From Thiomicrospira cyclica (GTDB taxonomy: Bacteria; Pseudomonadota; Gammaproteobacteria; Thiomicrospirales; Thiomicrospiraceae), in NCBI GenBank assembly GCA_022736205.1, contig DZAT01000020.1:1-33416 (forward strand): 33,416 nucleotides of DNA, given 5' to 3'. A program made the position numbers and the translations under genes. Positions within the stretch are counted from its first letter, which is position 1, and each line of letters starts with the position of its first letter. Below the pieces are notes generated by a model that made no database searches, had not been told where the DNA came from, and worked only from the letters and a program-made list of their open reading frames with translations. Of this stretch, positions 7,179 to 15,269 are shown piece after piece.

Positions 7179-7319
7179 AGCATCTAAAGCCTCGCTTTGC
7201 TTGTCTTTAGACGTTCTAAGTGTTTTTTGCTGAAGGAAGGGGTTTTGAACATTGGGTTATATGCTTTTTCAGTATCCCCTTCCTCCAGACCTCCTACCCA
7301 CTGGGTTTTTAGAGGTGCC
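7179..7319 (+). repeat. MITE-like intergenic repeat, copy D
   Basis: A 141-bp copy with left end AGCATCTAAAGCC and right end GGGTTTTTAGAGGTGCC. Its inner inverted repeat is the clearest: GGAAGGGG (7235 region) against CCCCTTCC (7276 region), followed by TCCAGACCTCCTACCCACTGGG, split as TCCAGACCTCC and TACCCACTGGG. The flanks ATAGAG (7173-7178) and ACAGAG (7320-7325) match in 5 of 6 positions. It separates the FlgP-like gene from the coiled-coil gene. Confidence 0.85.
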
Positions 7320-7359
7320 ACAGAGCCTCCCTTGAGGTTTTCTGTGTAAGGAGCTTGAT

Positions 7360-7746
7360 ATGAACAAAGGTGCGAAAATATTTTGGGTTGTGGCAGGTAT
7401 TGCCGTTACCCAGCAGGTTTGGGCGGCATCGAGCATTTCTACCCGCGTTAAAGTCGTGGAAGAAAAGATTAAGATGCACGACAAAAAACTTCGTGACTTA
7501 GCAGCACAACAAGAATTGACCAATAAACAGGTCGAGTCTTTGAAAGCTGCGCGAGAAGAGGCTGAAAAGGCCATGGCAGCTAAAGCGGAGGCAGCAAAAC
7601 AAGCAGCAGTCGCTTCAGCTAAAGTGGCTTCCGTTAAAGCCAAGCAACATCAGCCTCCTGTTGCTGTAAAAAAAGAGGACAATCCGTCCTCGATCGATGA
7701 GACGACGGTATCTATGAATACGTCGCCACGTTACGCCTTCCCTTAA
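7360..7746 (+). CDS. Secreted coiled-coil protein, unknown function
   Basis: The 128 residues start with a signal peptide (MNKGAKIFWV... cleaved probably after VWA, residue 22). A coiled coil follows (about 25-60, Lys/Glu/Leu-rich heptads), then an Ala/Lys-rich helix (about 60-95) and a polar tail ending in ALA-free RYAFP. TAAGGAG about 6 bases before the ATG is a strong ribosome site. It is probably periplasmic. I recognise no family. It is placed after the FlgP-like gene but separated from it by repeat copy D, so common transcription is not certain. It converges on the CNB-domain gene. Confidence 0.7.
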   Translation: MNKGAKIFWVVAGIAVTQQVWAASSISTRVKVVEEKIKMHDKKLRDLAAQQELTNKQVESLKAAREEAEKAMAAKAEAAKQAAVASAKVASVKAKQHQPPVAVKKEDNPSSIDETTVSMNTSPRYAFP

Positions 7747-7771
7747 AAGGGTGAAGGTGTAGCCGATTCAG

Positions 7772-8251
7772 TTATCCCATATATTGGTTGGTAATAAACT
7801 TATTCAACTCAATGTATTGTTCATTCATATGGCGCAATGCACGATGTGTTGCGCGTGTGATGGCACGCATGATGTGGTAAACAACATGAGGATGGGTGAG
7901 CAGCAAAGCTTCAAAAGGTTCTTTTTCGATACACAGCAACGATGATGCCCCATGAGCACGCAAGGTTAATGCATGTTCTGTTCCGTCAATAAACCCCATT
8001 TCACCTGCCATATCACCTTCATGCAAGGTATCAATCGACATCCATTCACCCAGTAGTGTGTCCTTAGTAACATCAATTTTACCGCTTAAAATAACAAACA
8101 GCGTTTGGGTACAGCTACCCGCAGAAAACAGTATTTCTTTGTCTTCAAGATGCTTGATTTGTGCAATTGATAATAAAATAGCGCAATCGTCGCTGCTTAA
8201 ATCTTTACCAATTGTTGCGTTTAATAGTGTGTTACACGATAGTCCATTCAT
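7772..8251 (-). CDS. Stand-alone cyclic-nucleotide-binding (Crp-like) domain protein
   Basis: The 159 residues form one cyclic-nucleotide-binding fold: the N-terminal helix, IKHLEDKEILFSAGSCTQTLFVILSGKIDV, a GDMAGEMGFIDG cassette and a C-terminal helical region. There is no DNA-binding domain after it, and the start is too early for an N-terminal effector domain. The phosphate cassette has GEMGF followed by TEHALTLRA instead of the usual R-(S/T)-A, so classical cAMP binding is doubtful. AGGAAA before the ATG is a good ribosome site. It begins 15 bases after the dapE stop on the same strand, so it is co-transcribed with dapE. Its role is unknown; a protein-partner or non-nucleotide sensor is possible. 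Confidence 0.8.
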   Translation of the reverse strand: MNGLSCNTLLNATIGKDLSSDDCAILLSIAQIKHLEDKEILFSAGSCTQTLFVILSGKIDVTKDTLLGEWMSIDTLHEGDMAGEMGFIDGTEHALTLRAHGASSLLCIEKEPFEALLLTHPHVVYHIMRAITRATHRALRHMNEQYIELNKFITNQYMG

Positions 8252-8266
8252 GGTTATTTCCTGATT

Positions 8267-9430
8267 TTATTTGAGTAGTATCGTTAAGATATGACAATAG
8301 ATGTTGCTTAACTGAATTAAGTCTTCGACGCTCACACGTTCGTCGATTTTGTGAATGGTCGCGTTGAGTGGACCTAATTCGATCACTTGAGCACCAGTAG
8401 GAGCAATAAATCGACCGTCAGAAATACCGCCACCCGTCGATAGTTCGGGTGTTCGTCCTGTCACTGCTTGCGTTGCTGCTACAGCGGCATTAACCAATTC
8501 GGCTGGCTCGGTTAGCCAAGGATTGCCTGAAAGCGTCCATTTTAAGGTGTAAGTCAGGTTGTGAGATGCCAAAATTGCCTCAACACGCGCTTTCAGTCCG
8601 TCTGCAGTGCTGGCTGTTGAAAAGCGGAAGTTAAAGTCGATGGTGATGTCGGGCGGAATGACATTGCTAACGCCCAAACCACCTTTAATATTCGAAATTT
8701 GAAAACTTGTCGCGGGAAAAAATTCGTTGCCTGTGTCCCATAGTGTCTGTGTCAGCTCGGTTAGAGCGGGTACGGCGCGATGAATGGGGTTGTCGGCAAG
8801 GTGAGGATAAGCAATATGTCCTTGCTTGCCATGAACCACTAATTTGCCTGACAGTGAGCCACGGCGACCGTTTTTAAGCATGTCGCCCAGCAGGTTTTCA
8901 GCGGTGGGTTCTCCGACTAGGCAGTAGTCAATTTGCTCACCACGCGCCATTAAGGTCTCGACCACTTTAACCGTGCCATTAACGGCATCGCCTTCCTCAT
9001 CTGAGGTAATCAGTAAGCCAATGCTGCCTGCATGATTAGGGTGCTGCGCTAAAAAGTCTTCTAGTGCGGCGATAAAAGCAGCGATGCCGCCTTTCATGTC
9101 GGCACTACCGCGTCCATAGAGCTGCCCATCGTGAATGGTTGGAGTAAAGGGATCGAATGTCCAACGAGCGGGGTCGCCAGTGGGAACCACGTCGGTATGA
9201 CCAGCAAAGACAAATAAGGGGGCTGTAGAACCTTTACGCGCCCACATATTAGTGACATCATCAAAGACAAGCGTTTCGCAATGAAAGCCCAAGCTTTGCA
9301 GTTTCTCACGTAATAGGGCTTGGCATCCTGCATCTAAGGGGGTGAGCGAAGGGCGAGCGACAAGCGCTCCTGTCAGCGATACCGCGTGATGCGGGTGTGC
9401 TCTTGCATCGGTTTGTGTCATTGTATTCAT
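8267..9430 (-). CDS. dapE: Succinyl-diaminopimelate desuccinylase
   Basis: Cytoplasmic dinuclear zinc hydrolase that makes LL-diaminopimelate and succinate in the lysine/peptidoglycan precursor pathway. The 387 residues are normal length. Metal and catalytic residues are visible: H78 and D80 in AGHTDVVP, D111 in [10 protein letters not shown], the EE pair at 145-146 in TSDEEGD, and a late His in [10 protein letters not shown]. The dimerisation domain lies between about 185 and 300. The first ATG (9430) and one three codons later are both possible; neither has a strong ribosome site. No dapD is next to it. The CNB-domain gene follows directly. Confidence 0.96.
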   Translation of the reverse strand: MNTMTQTDARAHPHHAVSLTGALVARPSLTPLDAGCQALLREKLQSLGFHCETLVFDDVTNMWARKGSTAPLFVFAGHTDVVPTGDPARWTFDPFTPTIHDGQLYGRGSADMKGGIAAFIAALEDFLAQHPNHAGSIGLLITSDEEGDAVNGTVKVVETLMARGEQIDYCLVGEPTAENLLGDMLKNGRRGSLSGKLVVHGKQGHIAYPHLADNPIHRAVPALTELTQTLWDTGNEFFPATSFQISNIKGGLGVSNVIPPDITIDFNFRFSTASTADGLKARVEAILASHNLTYTLKWTLSGNPWLTEPAELVNAAVAATQAVTGRTPELSTGGGISDGRFIAPTGAQVIELGPLNATIHKIDERVSVEDLIQLSNIYCHILTILLK

Positions 9431-9450
9431 CTGTGTTCTTATAAAAGTTA

Positions 9451-9475
9451 AGCCTTATTCACGTGGAACAAGGCT
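9451..9475 (-). terminator. Probable terminator of amtB
   Basis: On the minus strand AGCCTTGTTC pairs with GAATAAGGCT around a CACGT loop; the one non-Watson-Crick pair is G-U only in this direction. The T tract after it (TTAACTTTT) is weak. Confidence 0.5.
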
Positions 9476-9507
9476 GTAGGTTAGATGCGTGGTAAATAAA
9501 GAAGTTA

Positions 9508-10713
9508 TTACCAACGCGTTTCGCGCTCTGGGGTTGCTGTAATGCGGTGGATGGTCATATCAGCACCATCGTACTCTTCTTCTTCTGTGAGACGAATGCC
9601 AATGAGTGCTTTAATCAAGCCGTAGACAATATAACCACCGACAAAGGCAATCGTAATGCCCATAGCTGTACCCATTAGCTGTGCACTAAGGCTAACACCA
9701 CCCAAACCACCCAGCGCAGTCATGCCGAAGATACCCGCGGCAATACCACCAAAAGCACCACAAATACCATGTAATGGCCAGACACCCAAGACATCATCAA
9801 TTTTGAGTTTGTTTTGAGTAAAGATAAACAAATAAACAAACATGGCACCAGCCACTGAACCAATGGCGAGTGCGCCAATGGGGTGTACAATATCTGAACC
9901 CGCACAAATCGCCACTAAGCCAGCGAGTGGGCCATTGTAGGCAAAACCCGGGTCGTTTCTGCCGACAATCAATGCCGCAAGCGTACCGCCAACCATTGCC
10001 ATTAACGAATTGAGTGCGACTAAGCCAGTGATAGCTTCGATTCTTTGTGCCGACATGACGTTAAAGCCAAACCAGCCGACAATTAAAATCCAAGAGCCTA
10101 GTGCAAGGAAAGGGATGTTTGATGGTGGATGCGCCGATACAATACCATCTTTGGTATAACGACCCTTACGAGCACCTAAGAGAATGACCGCAGCAAGGGC
10201 AATCCAACCACCAACGGCATGAACCACAACAGATCCTGCAAAGTCGTGAAATTTAGCACCAGTGGTTGCTTCTAACCATTCTTGTACGCCGAAGTTGCCA
10301 TTCCAAGCGATGCCTTCGAAGAAGGGATAAATAAACCCAACAATGGCAAAGGATGCCGCTAATTGAGGATTAAACCGAGCACGCTCGGCAATGCCGCCCG
10401 AAATAATGGCAGGGATAGCTGCGGCAAAGGTCATTAAGAAAAAGAATTTAACCAATTCGTAGCCAGCATTAGCAGATAGCGTCTGAGCATCGGCTAAAAA
10501 ACTCGTTCCATATGCAACACCATAGCCAATAAAAAAGTAGGCTAGCGTAGAAACCGATAAATCAGCTAGGATTTTAACCAGTGCATTAACTTGGTTCTTT
10601 TTACGTACGGTGCCTACTTCTAAAAAAGCAAATCCTGCATGCATGGCAAGAACCATGACCGCACCGATGAGGATAAATAACACGTCGTTGACGGGTAAAG
10701 TAGCATTTTCCAT
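9508..10713 (-). CDS. amtB: Ammonium transporter (Amt family)
   Basis: Inner-membrane trimeric ammonium channel. The protein is about 401 residues with some 11 transmembrane helices. The pore histidines are seen in VVHAVGGW and PLHGICGAFGG, and the N-terminal helix has the typical AMHAGFAFLEVG...KKNQVNALVKI. The C-terminal tail is of the EEEEYDGADMTIHRI type, which contacts GlnK in relatives. I place the start at ATG 10713 (MENATLP), as in relatives, though it lacks a ribosome site; TTG at 10746 would add 11 residues and does have AAAGG before it. No glnK lies next to the gene, which is unusual, and I see no sigma-54 site. Confidence 0.95.
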   Translation of the reverse strand: MENATLPVNDVLFILIGAVMVLAMHAGFAFLEVGTVRKKNQVNALVKILADLSVSTLAYFFIGYGVAYGTSFLADAQTLSANAGYELVKFFFLMTFAAAIPAIISGGIAERARFNPQLAASFAIVGFIYPFFEGIAWNGNFGVQEWLEATTGAKFHDFAGSVVVHAVGGWIALAAVILLGARKGRYTKDGIVSAHPPSNIPFLALGSWILIVGWFGFNVMSAQRIEAITGLVALNSLMAMVGGTLAALIVGRNDPGFAYNGPLAGLVAICAGSDIVHPIGALAIGSVAGAMFVYLFIFTQNKLKIDDVLGVWPLHGICGAFGGIAAGIFGMTALGGLGGVSLSAQLMGTAMGITIAFVGGYIVYGLIKALIGIRLTEEEEYDGADMTIHRITATPERETRW

Positions 10714-10817
10714 TGGGGGTATTACCAGTGTAGAATAGTAAAACAAATTAACCTTTGCATTTTAGCGTAACAATGGGCGTTGTGGCAGGGGGAAACACCT
10801 TAGAAAGGGAGAAAATC

Positions 10818-11021
10818 ATGTATATTGCCGTGATGTTTGCTTTTTTGATGTCGCTATTGACTGGTTGTGCCTTTGTCGATCGACATGCAACAGGTATGGC
10901 AGAGCAAATGGCTCCGAATAAGTGTCGAACAGAAACCACGCGCTATGCGCCAAGTTACAGCACCACCAGTTCTTACCGTTGTGTGGGAGAAGGGTGTCAG
11001 AATTATGGGTGTAATCAATAA
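10818..11021 (+). CDS. Small Cys-rich lipoprotein, unknown function
   Basis: A 67-residue protein with a short signal and lipobox LLTGC (Cys17). The mature part is polar, Ser/Thr/Tyr-rich, with four more Cys: C37 region and RC-VGEGC-QNYGC near the C terminus, which could form disulfides or bind metal. The start is fixed by AAGGGAG 8 bases before ATG 10818; an upstream ATG in frame (10755) would bury the signal. It lies between amtB (divergent) and an ArsR-rhodanese gene (convergent), and its last 7 bases overlap the latter. No family recognised. Confidence 0.65.
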   Translation: MYIAVMFAFLMSLLTGCAFVDRHATGMAEQMAPNKCRTETTRYAPSYSTTSSYRCVGEGCQNYGCNQ

Positions 11022-11659
11022 ATGGTAGCGCGATATTCGGCAATACCATCTGTCCACTGACTGGCATTGAAACCTTGTTGGGTGAGCAAGGTTACGGCAT
11101 CGCGAGCATAGAGACAAAATGGACCGCGACAATAAGCAACAACGGGTTTGCTTTTGTCGAGTTCGCTCAGTCGGTTTGCGAGTTGTTCGATCGGGATGGA
11201 TTGCGCTGCGGGTAAATGTGCTTGTTGATATTCATTTTCGGGACGAACATCAATGAGTTGTATCTGTTGCGCTGTGCTTTGCTGAATTAAGGTGGCTGTA
11301 TCAGGAATGTTGCTTTTAACGCTAACGCTTGCGCTGAGTTGCTGTGCTAACTCTGGGAATTGTTGTGCAGCAAGCTGGTGCAATAAGACCCACAGTTGAC
11401 TGACTTGAGTATTCATTAAGCGATAGCGACGGTGTTTGCCTTCGTTATCGCTTGCGACTAAGTTAGCTGTTTTGAGTGCTTTAAGGTGCGCACTGGCTAG
11501 TGCGATGCTGATTTGTGCGTCGCTTGCCAGCATTTCAACGGTTTTGGGGGCTTGCGCCAACAACTCGATGAGCTCGAGTCGTTTAGGACTCGCTACTGCC
11601 TTGGTTAGGCGTGCAACCTGTTCGAACAGTTGATCTTTAACGTGTCGGTTGCTCGCCAT
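11015..11659 (-). CDS. ArsR-family regulator fused to a rhodanese domain
   Basis: The 214 residues have an N-terminal winged helix-turn-helix (about 10-90; ASPKRLELIELLAQ, then IALASAHLKALKTANLV as the recognition helix, HRRYRL as wing) and a C-terminal rhodanese domain (about 120-212; LIDVRPENEY, and the active loop CRGPFC with Cys177 and Cys182). ArsR-rhodanese fusions are known and are thought to respond to sulfur species through the rhodanese cysteine. It starts 14 bases after the stop of the hydrolase gene, so it probably regulates this operon, including itself. The ligand is not visible from sequence. The N-terminal part lacks a clear metal CxC motif. Confidence 0.85.
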   Translation of the reverse strand: MASNRHVKDQLFEQVARLTKAVASPKRLELIELLAQAPKTVEMLASDAQISIALASAHLKALKTANLVASDNEGKHRRYRLMNTQVSQLWVLLHQLAAQQFPELAQQLSASVSVKSNIPDTATLIQQSTAQQIQLIDVRPENEYQQAHLPAAQSIPIEQLANRLSELDKSKPVVAYCRGPFCLYARDAVTLLTQQGFNASQWTDGIAEYRATIY

Positions 11660-11673
11660 GTTGGTATCGATAC

Positions 11674-12561
11674 TTATTTGATGAATTTAGCAATGGATGC
11701 TGCAACATCTTCATTCGCTAAGTCCATAAAAAAGTGATCAGCACCATCAATCGTCTCAACGGTTAGCTTTTTGTTGCCTTTAACCGATGCCATTCGTGTT
11801 GCCAATTCGGGTACGTATTGGTCCTCAGAAGCAATAAATAACAGGGTTGGTTTTTTGGTCGACTTTAATAAGTTAGGTGTGTCAAATTGAGGCTTTACTG
11901 TGTAATAGTTAACGAAGGCAGCTGCGCTTACCTGTGCTTTTTCGCAATAAATAAAGTCAACATCTTTCATCATCTCAGTGCCTTTGCCTTCTTTGACTAA
12001 GTCTTGTGCTTTTTTCAAAATGGGCGCAAGCGGCTTGCCATACTTTTCTTGGTAGTCTTTTGCCGATTGTTGCTCGCCTGTTGCGGGGGCAAGTAACGCA
12101 ACATTACGAATCATCGGACTATCGTTTTCATTGGCAAACCAAGCGATCTGGTTACCACCACGCGAGTGACCAATGAGGGTGACTTGCTTTACGCCCTGTT
12201 GTTTTAGCCAGTCGAGCCAAAATTTTGTTTCAACTAAAGCGTCGGTATGCATATGGGTATGCGGTGTTGCACAGTCGTATTCGCCATGACGATCTGTTAA
12301 GCCCAAAGACAGGTTCATGGACAGGGTACTAATACCTTGCTTGGCTAGGTTGTTTTGTAAATCAATATAGTTAGAGCGACCATTGTGGGTTAATGTGCCG
12401 TGTAGCAATAATGCCACTTGGCTTCCGTAGCTTTTGCCATCGGCAAAGACAAGGTTAGCATTAACCGTTTGACCGTTGAGTGTTTGTTTGATTTCTTCTG
12501 CTTGAGCAAAAAAGCTGCAACCTAGCAGCGCGGAGAGCAGTAGTGTTGATTGAATCTTCAT
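11674..12561 (-). CDS. Exported alpha/beta hydrolase
   Basis: The start is ATG 12561, preceded by AAAGGGGAAAAC; an upstream ATG 11 codons earlier (12594) has no ribosome site and would disrupt the signal. The 295 residues begin with an export signal. ALLGC (Cys15) could be a lipobox, or signal peptidase I may cut after AQA (residue 21). The hydrolase core has LLLHGTLTHNG (oxyanion loop), nucleophile Ser133 in GHSRGG, the acid in ASEDQYVP and the His in GADHFFMD. The substrate is unknown; a small ester or thioester is an inference. It shares its operon with an ArsR-rhodanese regulator. Confidence 0.85.
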   Translation of the reverse strand: MKIQSTLLLSALLGCSFFAQAEEIKQTLNGQTVNANLVFADGKSYGSQVALLLHGTLTHNGRSNYIDLQNNLAKQGISTLSMNLSLGLTDRHGEYDCATPHTHMHTDALVETKFWLDWLKQQGVKQVTLIGHSRGGNQIAWFANENDSPMIRNVALLAPATGEQQSAKDYQEKYGKPLAPILKKAQDLVKEGKGTEMMKDVDFIYCEKAQVSAAAFVNYYTVKPQFDTPNLLKSTKKPTLLFIASEDQYVPELATRMASVKGNKKLTVETIDGADHFFMDLANEDVAASIAKFIK

Positions 12562-12638
12562 GGCAGTTTTCCCCTTTAGATAAGTGTTAAGCAACAGCGT
12601 TTGACGCTTTCTTAGACTTTTTGTTGTACTTTAACTGA

Positions 12639-12667
12639 ATTAAACGTGAACCTGCTTGCTTTGTCAA
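12639..12667 (-). promoter_or_regulatory. Sigma-70 promoter of the hydrolase operon
   Basis: On the minus strand TTGACA (12667-12662), a 17-bp spacer and TTTAAT (12644-12639), about 78 bases before the hydrolase start. A perfect -35 with a good -10. An ArsR operator could overlap it, but no clear inverted repeat is seen. Confidence 0.65.
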
Positions 12668-12737
12668 ACACTCTGTAATAATTTTTACGGATATGACACA
12701 AATCTTATTGGTTACACGTTTGTTCATTATGACTGTA

Positions 12738-13853
12738 TTAGGGTTGTTCAATTCCGAGTAGCGCGTAGACAAACCCTTGCGCATCAAACGGACGTAAATC
12801 TTCTGCCTGTTCGCCAATGCCGATATAGCGAATCGGGATACCCAGTTGTTGCGATAGCGACAAGACAATACCACCTTTGGCAGTACCATCTAGCTTGGTT
12901 AAGATAATCCCAGTCAAGCCAATAGCGGCATTAAACTCTTTCGCTTGATTGAGGGCATTTTGTCCTGTGGTGGCATCAATTACCAGCCAAATTTCGTGAG
13001 GCGCTGTGGTATCGAGTTTGTTCATAACGCGACGAATTTTTTTCAGCTCATCCATCAAGTGCCCTTGGGTGTGCAAGCGCCCAGCGGTGTCGCCAATCAT
13101 CACGTCTACTTTGCGAGCTTGTGCCGCTTGTAAGGCGTCGTAGAGTACGCTGGCGGCATCACTCCCTTGTCCCTGTGAAATAACAGGAACATTGTGGCGA
13201 TCGCCCCATGTTTTGATCTGTTCTACGGCAGCGGCACGAAACGTATCACCTGCTGCGAGGAGTATTTTTTTGTGATCGGCTAAAAAGTGATGTGCTAGTT
13301 TAGCGATACTGGTTGTTTTGCCAACGCCGTTCACGCCGACCATTAAAATGACACGTGGTGTATTTTCAGGTACGATTTGAGGTCTTTGCTGGGCTTCGTT
13401 GAGCATGGCAATCAGCAACTGAGCTAATGCCGATAACAAGTCTTCGCCCTCTTTGAGTTTGACGCGACTGAGCTGTTCAAGCAATGCATCCGTGGTATCA
13501 AGCCCAATATCAGCAGTGAGCAGTAGGGTTTCTAATTCGTCACGGGTGTTGGCATCGAGTGTGCGCTTACCTGTTAATAAGCTTTTTAATCCGCTCCCTA
13601 AACGCTCACGTGTTCGGGACATGCTTTGCCAAAGTTTGCCGAGAAACCCAGGCTTTTTATCATTTGCTTTCTCGCTCGCACTCACGGCTGTTGTAATGAT
13701 TAAGGGTGACTCTGTTGGTTTTTCTGTACTAACTTGTGGCGAGGAAAGGCTTTCTGAGACAAGGTCTTTTGTTAGTGTTTCAGGCGTGACAACACCATCC
13801 TGAATCATATTTGTATCGGGTTTTGCAGATTTGCGTTTGAAAATCGAGAACAT
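12738..13853 (-). CDS. ftsY: Signal recognition particle receptor FtsY
   Basis: FtsY is the SRP-receptor GTPase that delivers ribosomes making membrane proteins to SecYEG. The 371 residues have a short acidic/variable N-terminal part (1-65), an N domain (about 70-165), and a G domain with GVNGVGKTTS (173-182), DTFRAAA (203-209), DTAGRLHT, TKLDGTAKGG, and a GIGEQAEDLRPF ending. The residue before the DTAGR motif is G, where A is usual. It is divergent from the M16 operon, as in Pseudomonas-like genomes, but ftsEX, often its neighbours, are absent; the hydrolase operon lies downstream. Confidence 0.97.
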   Translation of the reverse strand: MFSIFKRKSAKPDTNMIQDGVVTPETLTKDLVSESLSSPQVSTEKPTESPLIITTAVSASEKANDKKPGFLGKLWQSMSRTRERLGSGLKSLLTGKRTLDANTRDELETLLLTADIGLDTTDALLEQLSRVKLKEGEDLLSALAQLLIAMLNEAQQRPQIVPENTPRVILMVGVNGVGKTTSIAKLAHHFLADHKKILLAAGDTFRAAAVEQIKTWGDRHNVPVISQGQGSDAASVLYDALQAAQARKVDVMIGDTAGRLHTQGHLMDELKKIRRVMNKLDTTAPHEIWLVIDATTGQNALNQAKEFNAAIGLTGIILTKLDGTAKGGIVLSLSQQLGIPIRYIGIGEQAEDLRPFDAQGFVYALLGIEQP

Positions 13854-13919
13854 ATCATTTACTCTTACAGTGTTAGGTAATGATAGATGCTCAAACGCGC
13901 AGACTCAAGGAGATAAGCG

Positions 13920-15269
13920 ATGTTATTGATCAAAAAAGTGGTTTTTTCGTTGTTTGCAATGTCTGTAATGCCAGTTTATGCTACAGAGGTTGCTCAGTTC
14001 CAATTAGACAATGGGTTGATGGTGCTGGTAAAGGAAGACCATCGTGCACCTGTTGTGACTTCTCAGGTGTGGTATAAAGTCGGCGCAAGCTATGAGCCAG
14101 AGGGTATCACAGGTGTATCTCACATTCTCGAGCATATGATGTTTAAAGGAACTGCCAAATTAAAACCAGGCGAGTTTTCTAAAATTGTTGCGCGTTTGGG
14201 TGGTTCAGAAAATGCCTTTACCAGTCAAGATTACACGGCTTATTTCCAGAACATCGAAACATCGCATTTAGGGCGTATGTTCGAATTAGAAGCGCAACGT
14301 ATGGGCTATTTGAAATTAGATGAGGCCGAGTTTCAGAAAGAGCGTCAAGTGGTATTAGAAGAACGTCGTATGCGTGTCGAAGATAGCCCAGAAGCACGCT
14401 TGCAGGAACGATTCGATGCCATTGCTTATAGCGTCAATCCTTACCGTCGCCCTGTCATTGGCTGGCAAAAAGACATCGAGTCTTATCAACTCAGCGAGCT
14501 TCAAACATGGTATAACCAATGGTACTCGCCGAATAATGCCACATTGGTGGTCGTGGGCGACGTTAAGCCCGAGGCGGTGTTTGCGCTGGCCAAAGAAAAA
14601 TTTGGTTGTTTGCCAATTCGACCAACAGGGTTACACAAACCAAGCCAAGAATTAGTACCTGTTGGTGAGAAGCGACTGGTGGTGCGTGATGAAAAAGCTA
14701 AGATTCAAAGCCTAATGATGGGTTATGCCGTACCATCGTGGAAAACCAGCGAGAATAAGCAAGAGGCATATGCGCTGGAAGTGCTGGCTCATGTTTTAGA
14801 TGGCGGTAGTAGTGCGCGTTTAAGTAAAGAGCTTGTCCGTGGCAGTCAGCAGTTAACACGAGCAGATGCTGGTTATGACCTATATGCGCGTTTATCGACA
14901 CAGTTTACCTTGTCTGCTGTGACCAGCGAAGGCGTTACTTTGGAGCAAGCAGAAGCAGCGATGAAAGCCAGCATTGCCAAGTTGGTTAAAGAGGGTGTCA
15001 GTGATGCTGAATTAAAGCGCGTGCTGGCTCAGGTCGAGTCCTCCTATATTTTTGGTCAAGATTCGATGTTTTTTCAAGGCATGAAGTTAGGTGAGGCAGC
15101 GACTGTCGACATCCCATTAGCAGAGATCGACGCATACCTTGAGCGCTTGCGCTCGGTCACAGCAGCGCAGGTGCAAGCAGCAGCACAAAAATGGTTGGTC
15201 GAAGATCGTTTAACGGTGGCTTATCTCTTACCTAAAACAGCCTTAATTGAACAGGGAGCGAAGCAATGA
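13920..15269 (+). CDS. M16 zinc peptidase (active subunit), exported
   Basis: A processing-peptidase/pitrilysin-like protease of 449 residues. It has a signal peptide (VYA, about residue 21), the inverted zinc motif HILEH (68-72) with the distal Glu148, exactly 76 residues after His72, and two M16 half domains. It is probably periplasmic. AAGGAG 7 bases before the ATG is a strong ribosome site. Its end overlaps the next gene by ATGA, and the neighbour is an M16 protein without zinc residues. This is the common heterodimer arrangement of an active and a regulatory subunit. The biological substrate is not known. rsmD and coaD follow. Confidence 0.93.
   Translation: MLLIKKVVFSLFAMSVMPVYATEVAQFQLDNGLMVLVKEDHRAPVVTSQVWYKVGASYEPEGITGVSHILEHMMFKGTAKLKPGEFSKIVARLGGSENAFTSQDYTAYFQNIETSHLGRMFELEAQRMGYLKLDEAEFQKERQVVLEERRMRVEDSPEARLQERFDAIAYSVNPYRRPVIGWQKDIESYQLSELQTWYNQWYSPNNATLVVVGDVKPEAVFALAKEKFGCLPIRPTGLHKPSQELVPVGEKRLVVRDEKAKIQSLMMGYAVPSWKTSENKQEAYALEVLAHVLDGGSSARLSKELVRGSQQLTRADAGYDLYARLSTQFTLSAVTSEGVTLEQAEAAMKASIAKLVKEGVSDAELKRVLAQVESSYIFGQDSMFFQGMKLGEAATVDIPLAEIDAYLERLRSVTAAQVQAAAQKWLVEDRLTVAYLLPKTALIEQGAKQ

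Noticed and set aside
10714..10746. TTG start extending AmtB by 11 residues
   Set aside because: It has AAAGG before it, but the family begins near MEN; kept only as an alternative.
13428..13435. GCCGATAA (sigma-28 -10 match)
   Set aside because: It lies inside the ftsY coding sequence without a -35 and with no gene downstream.
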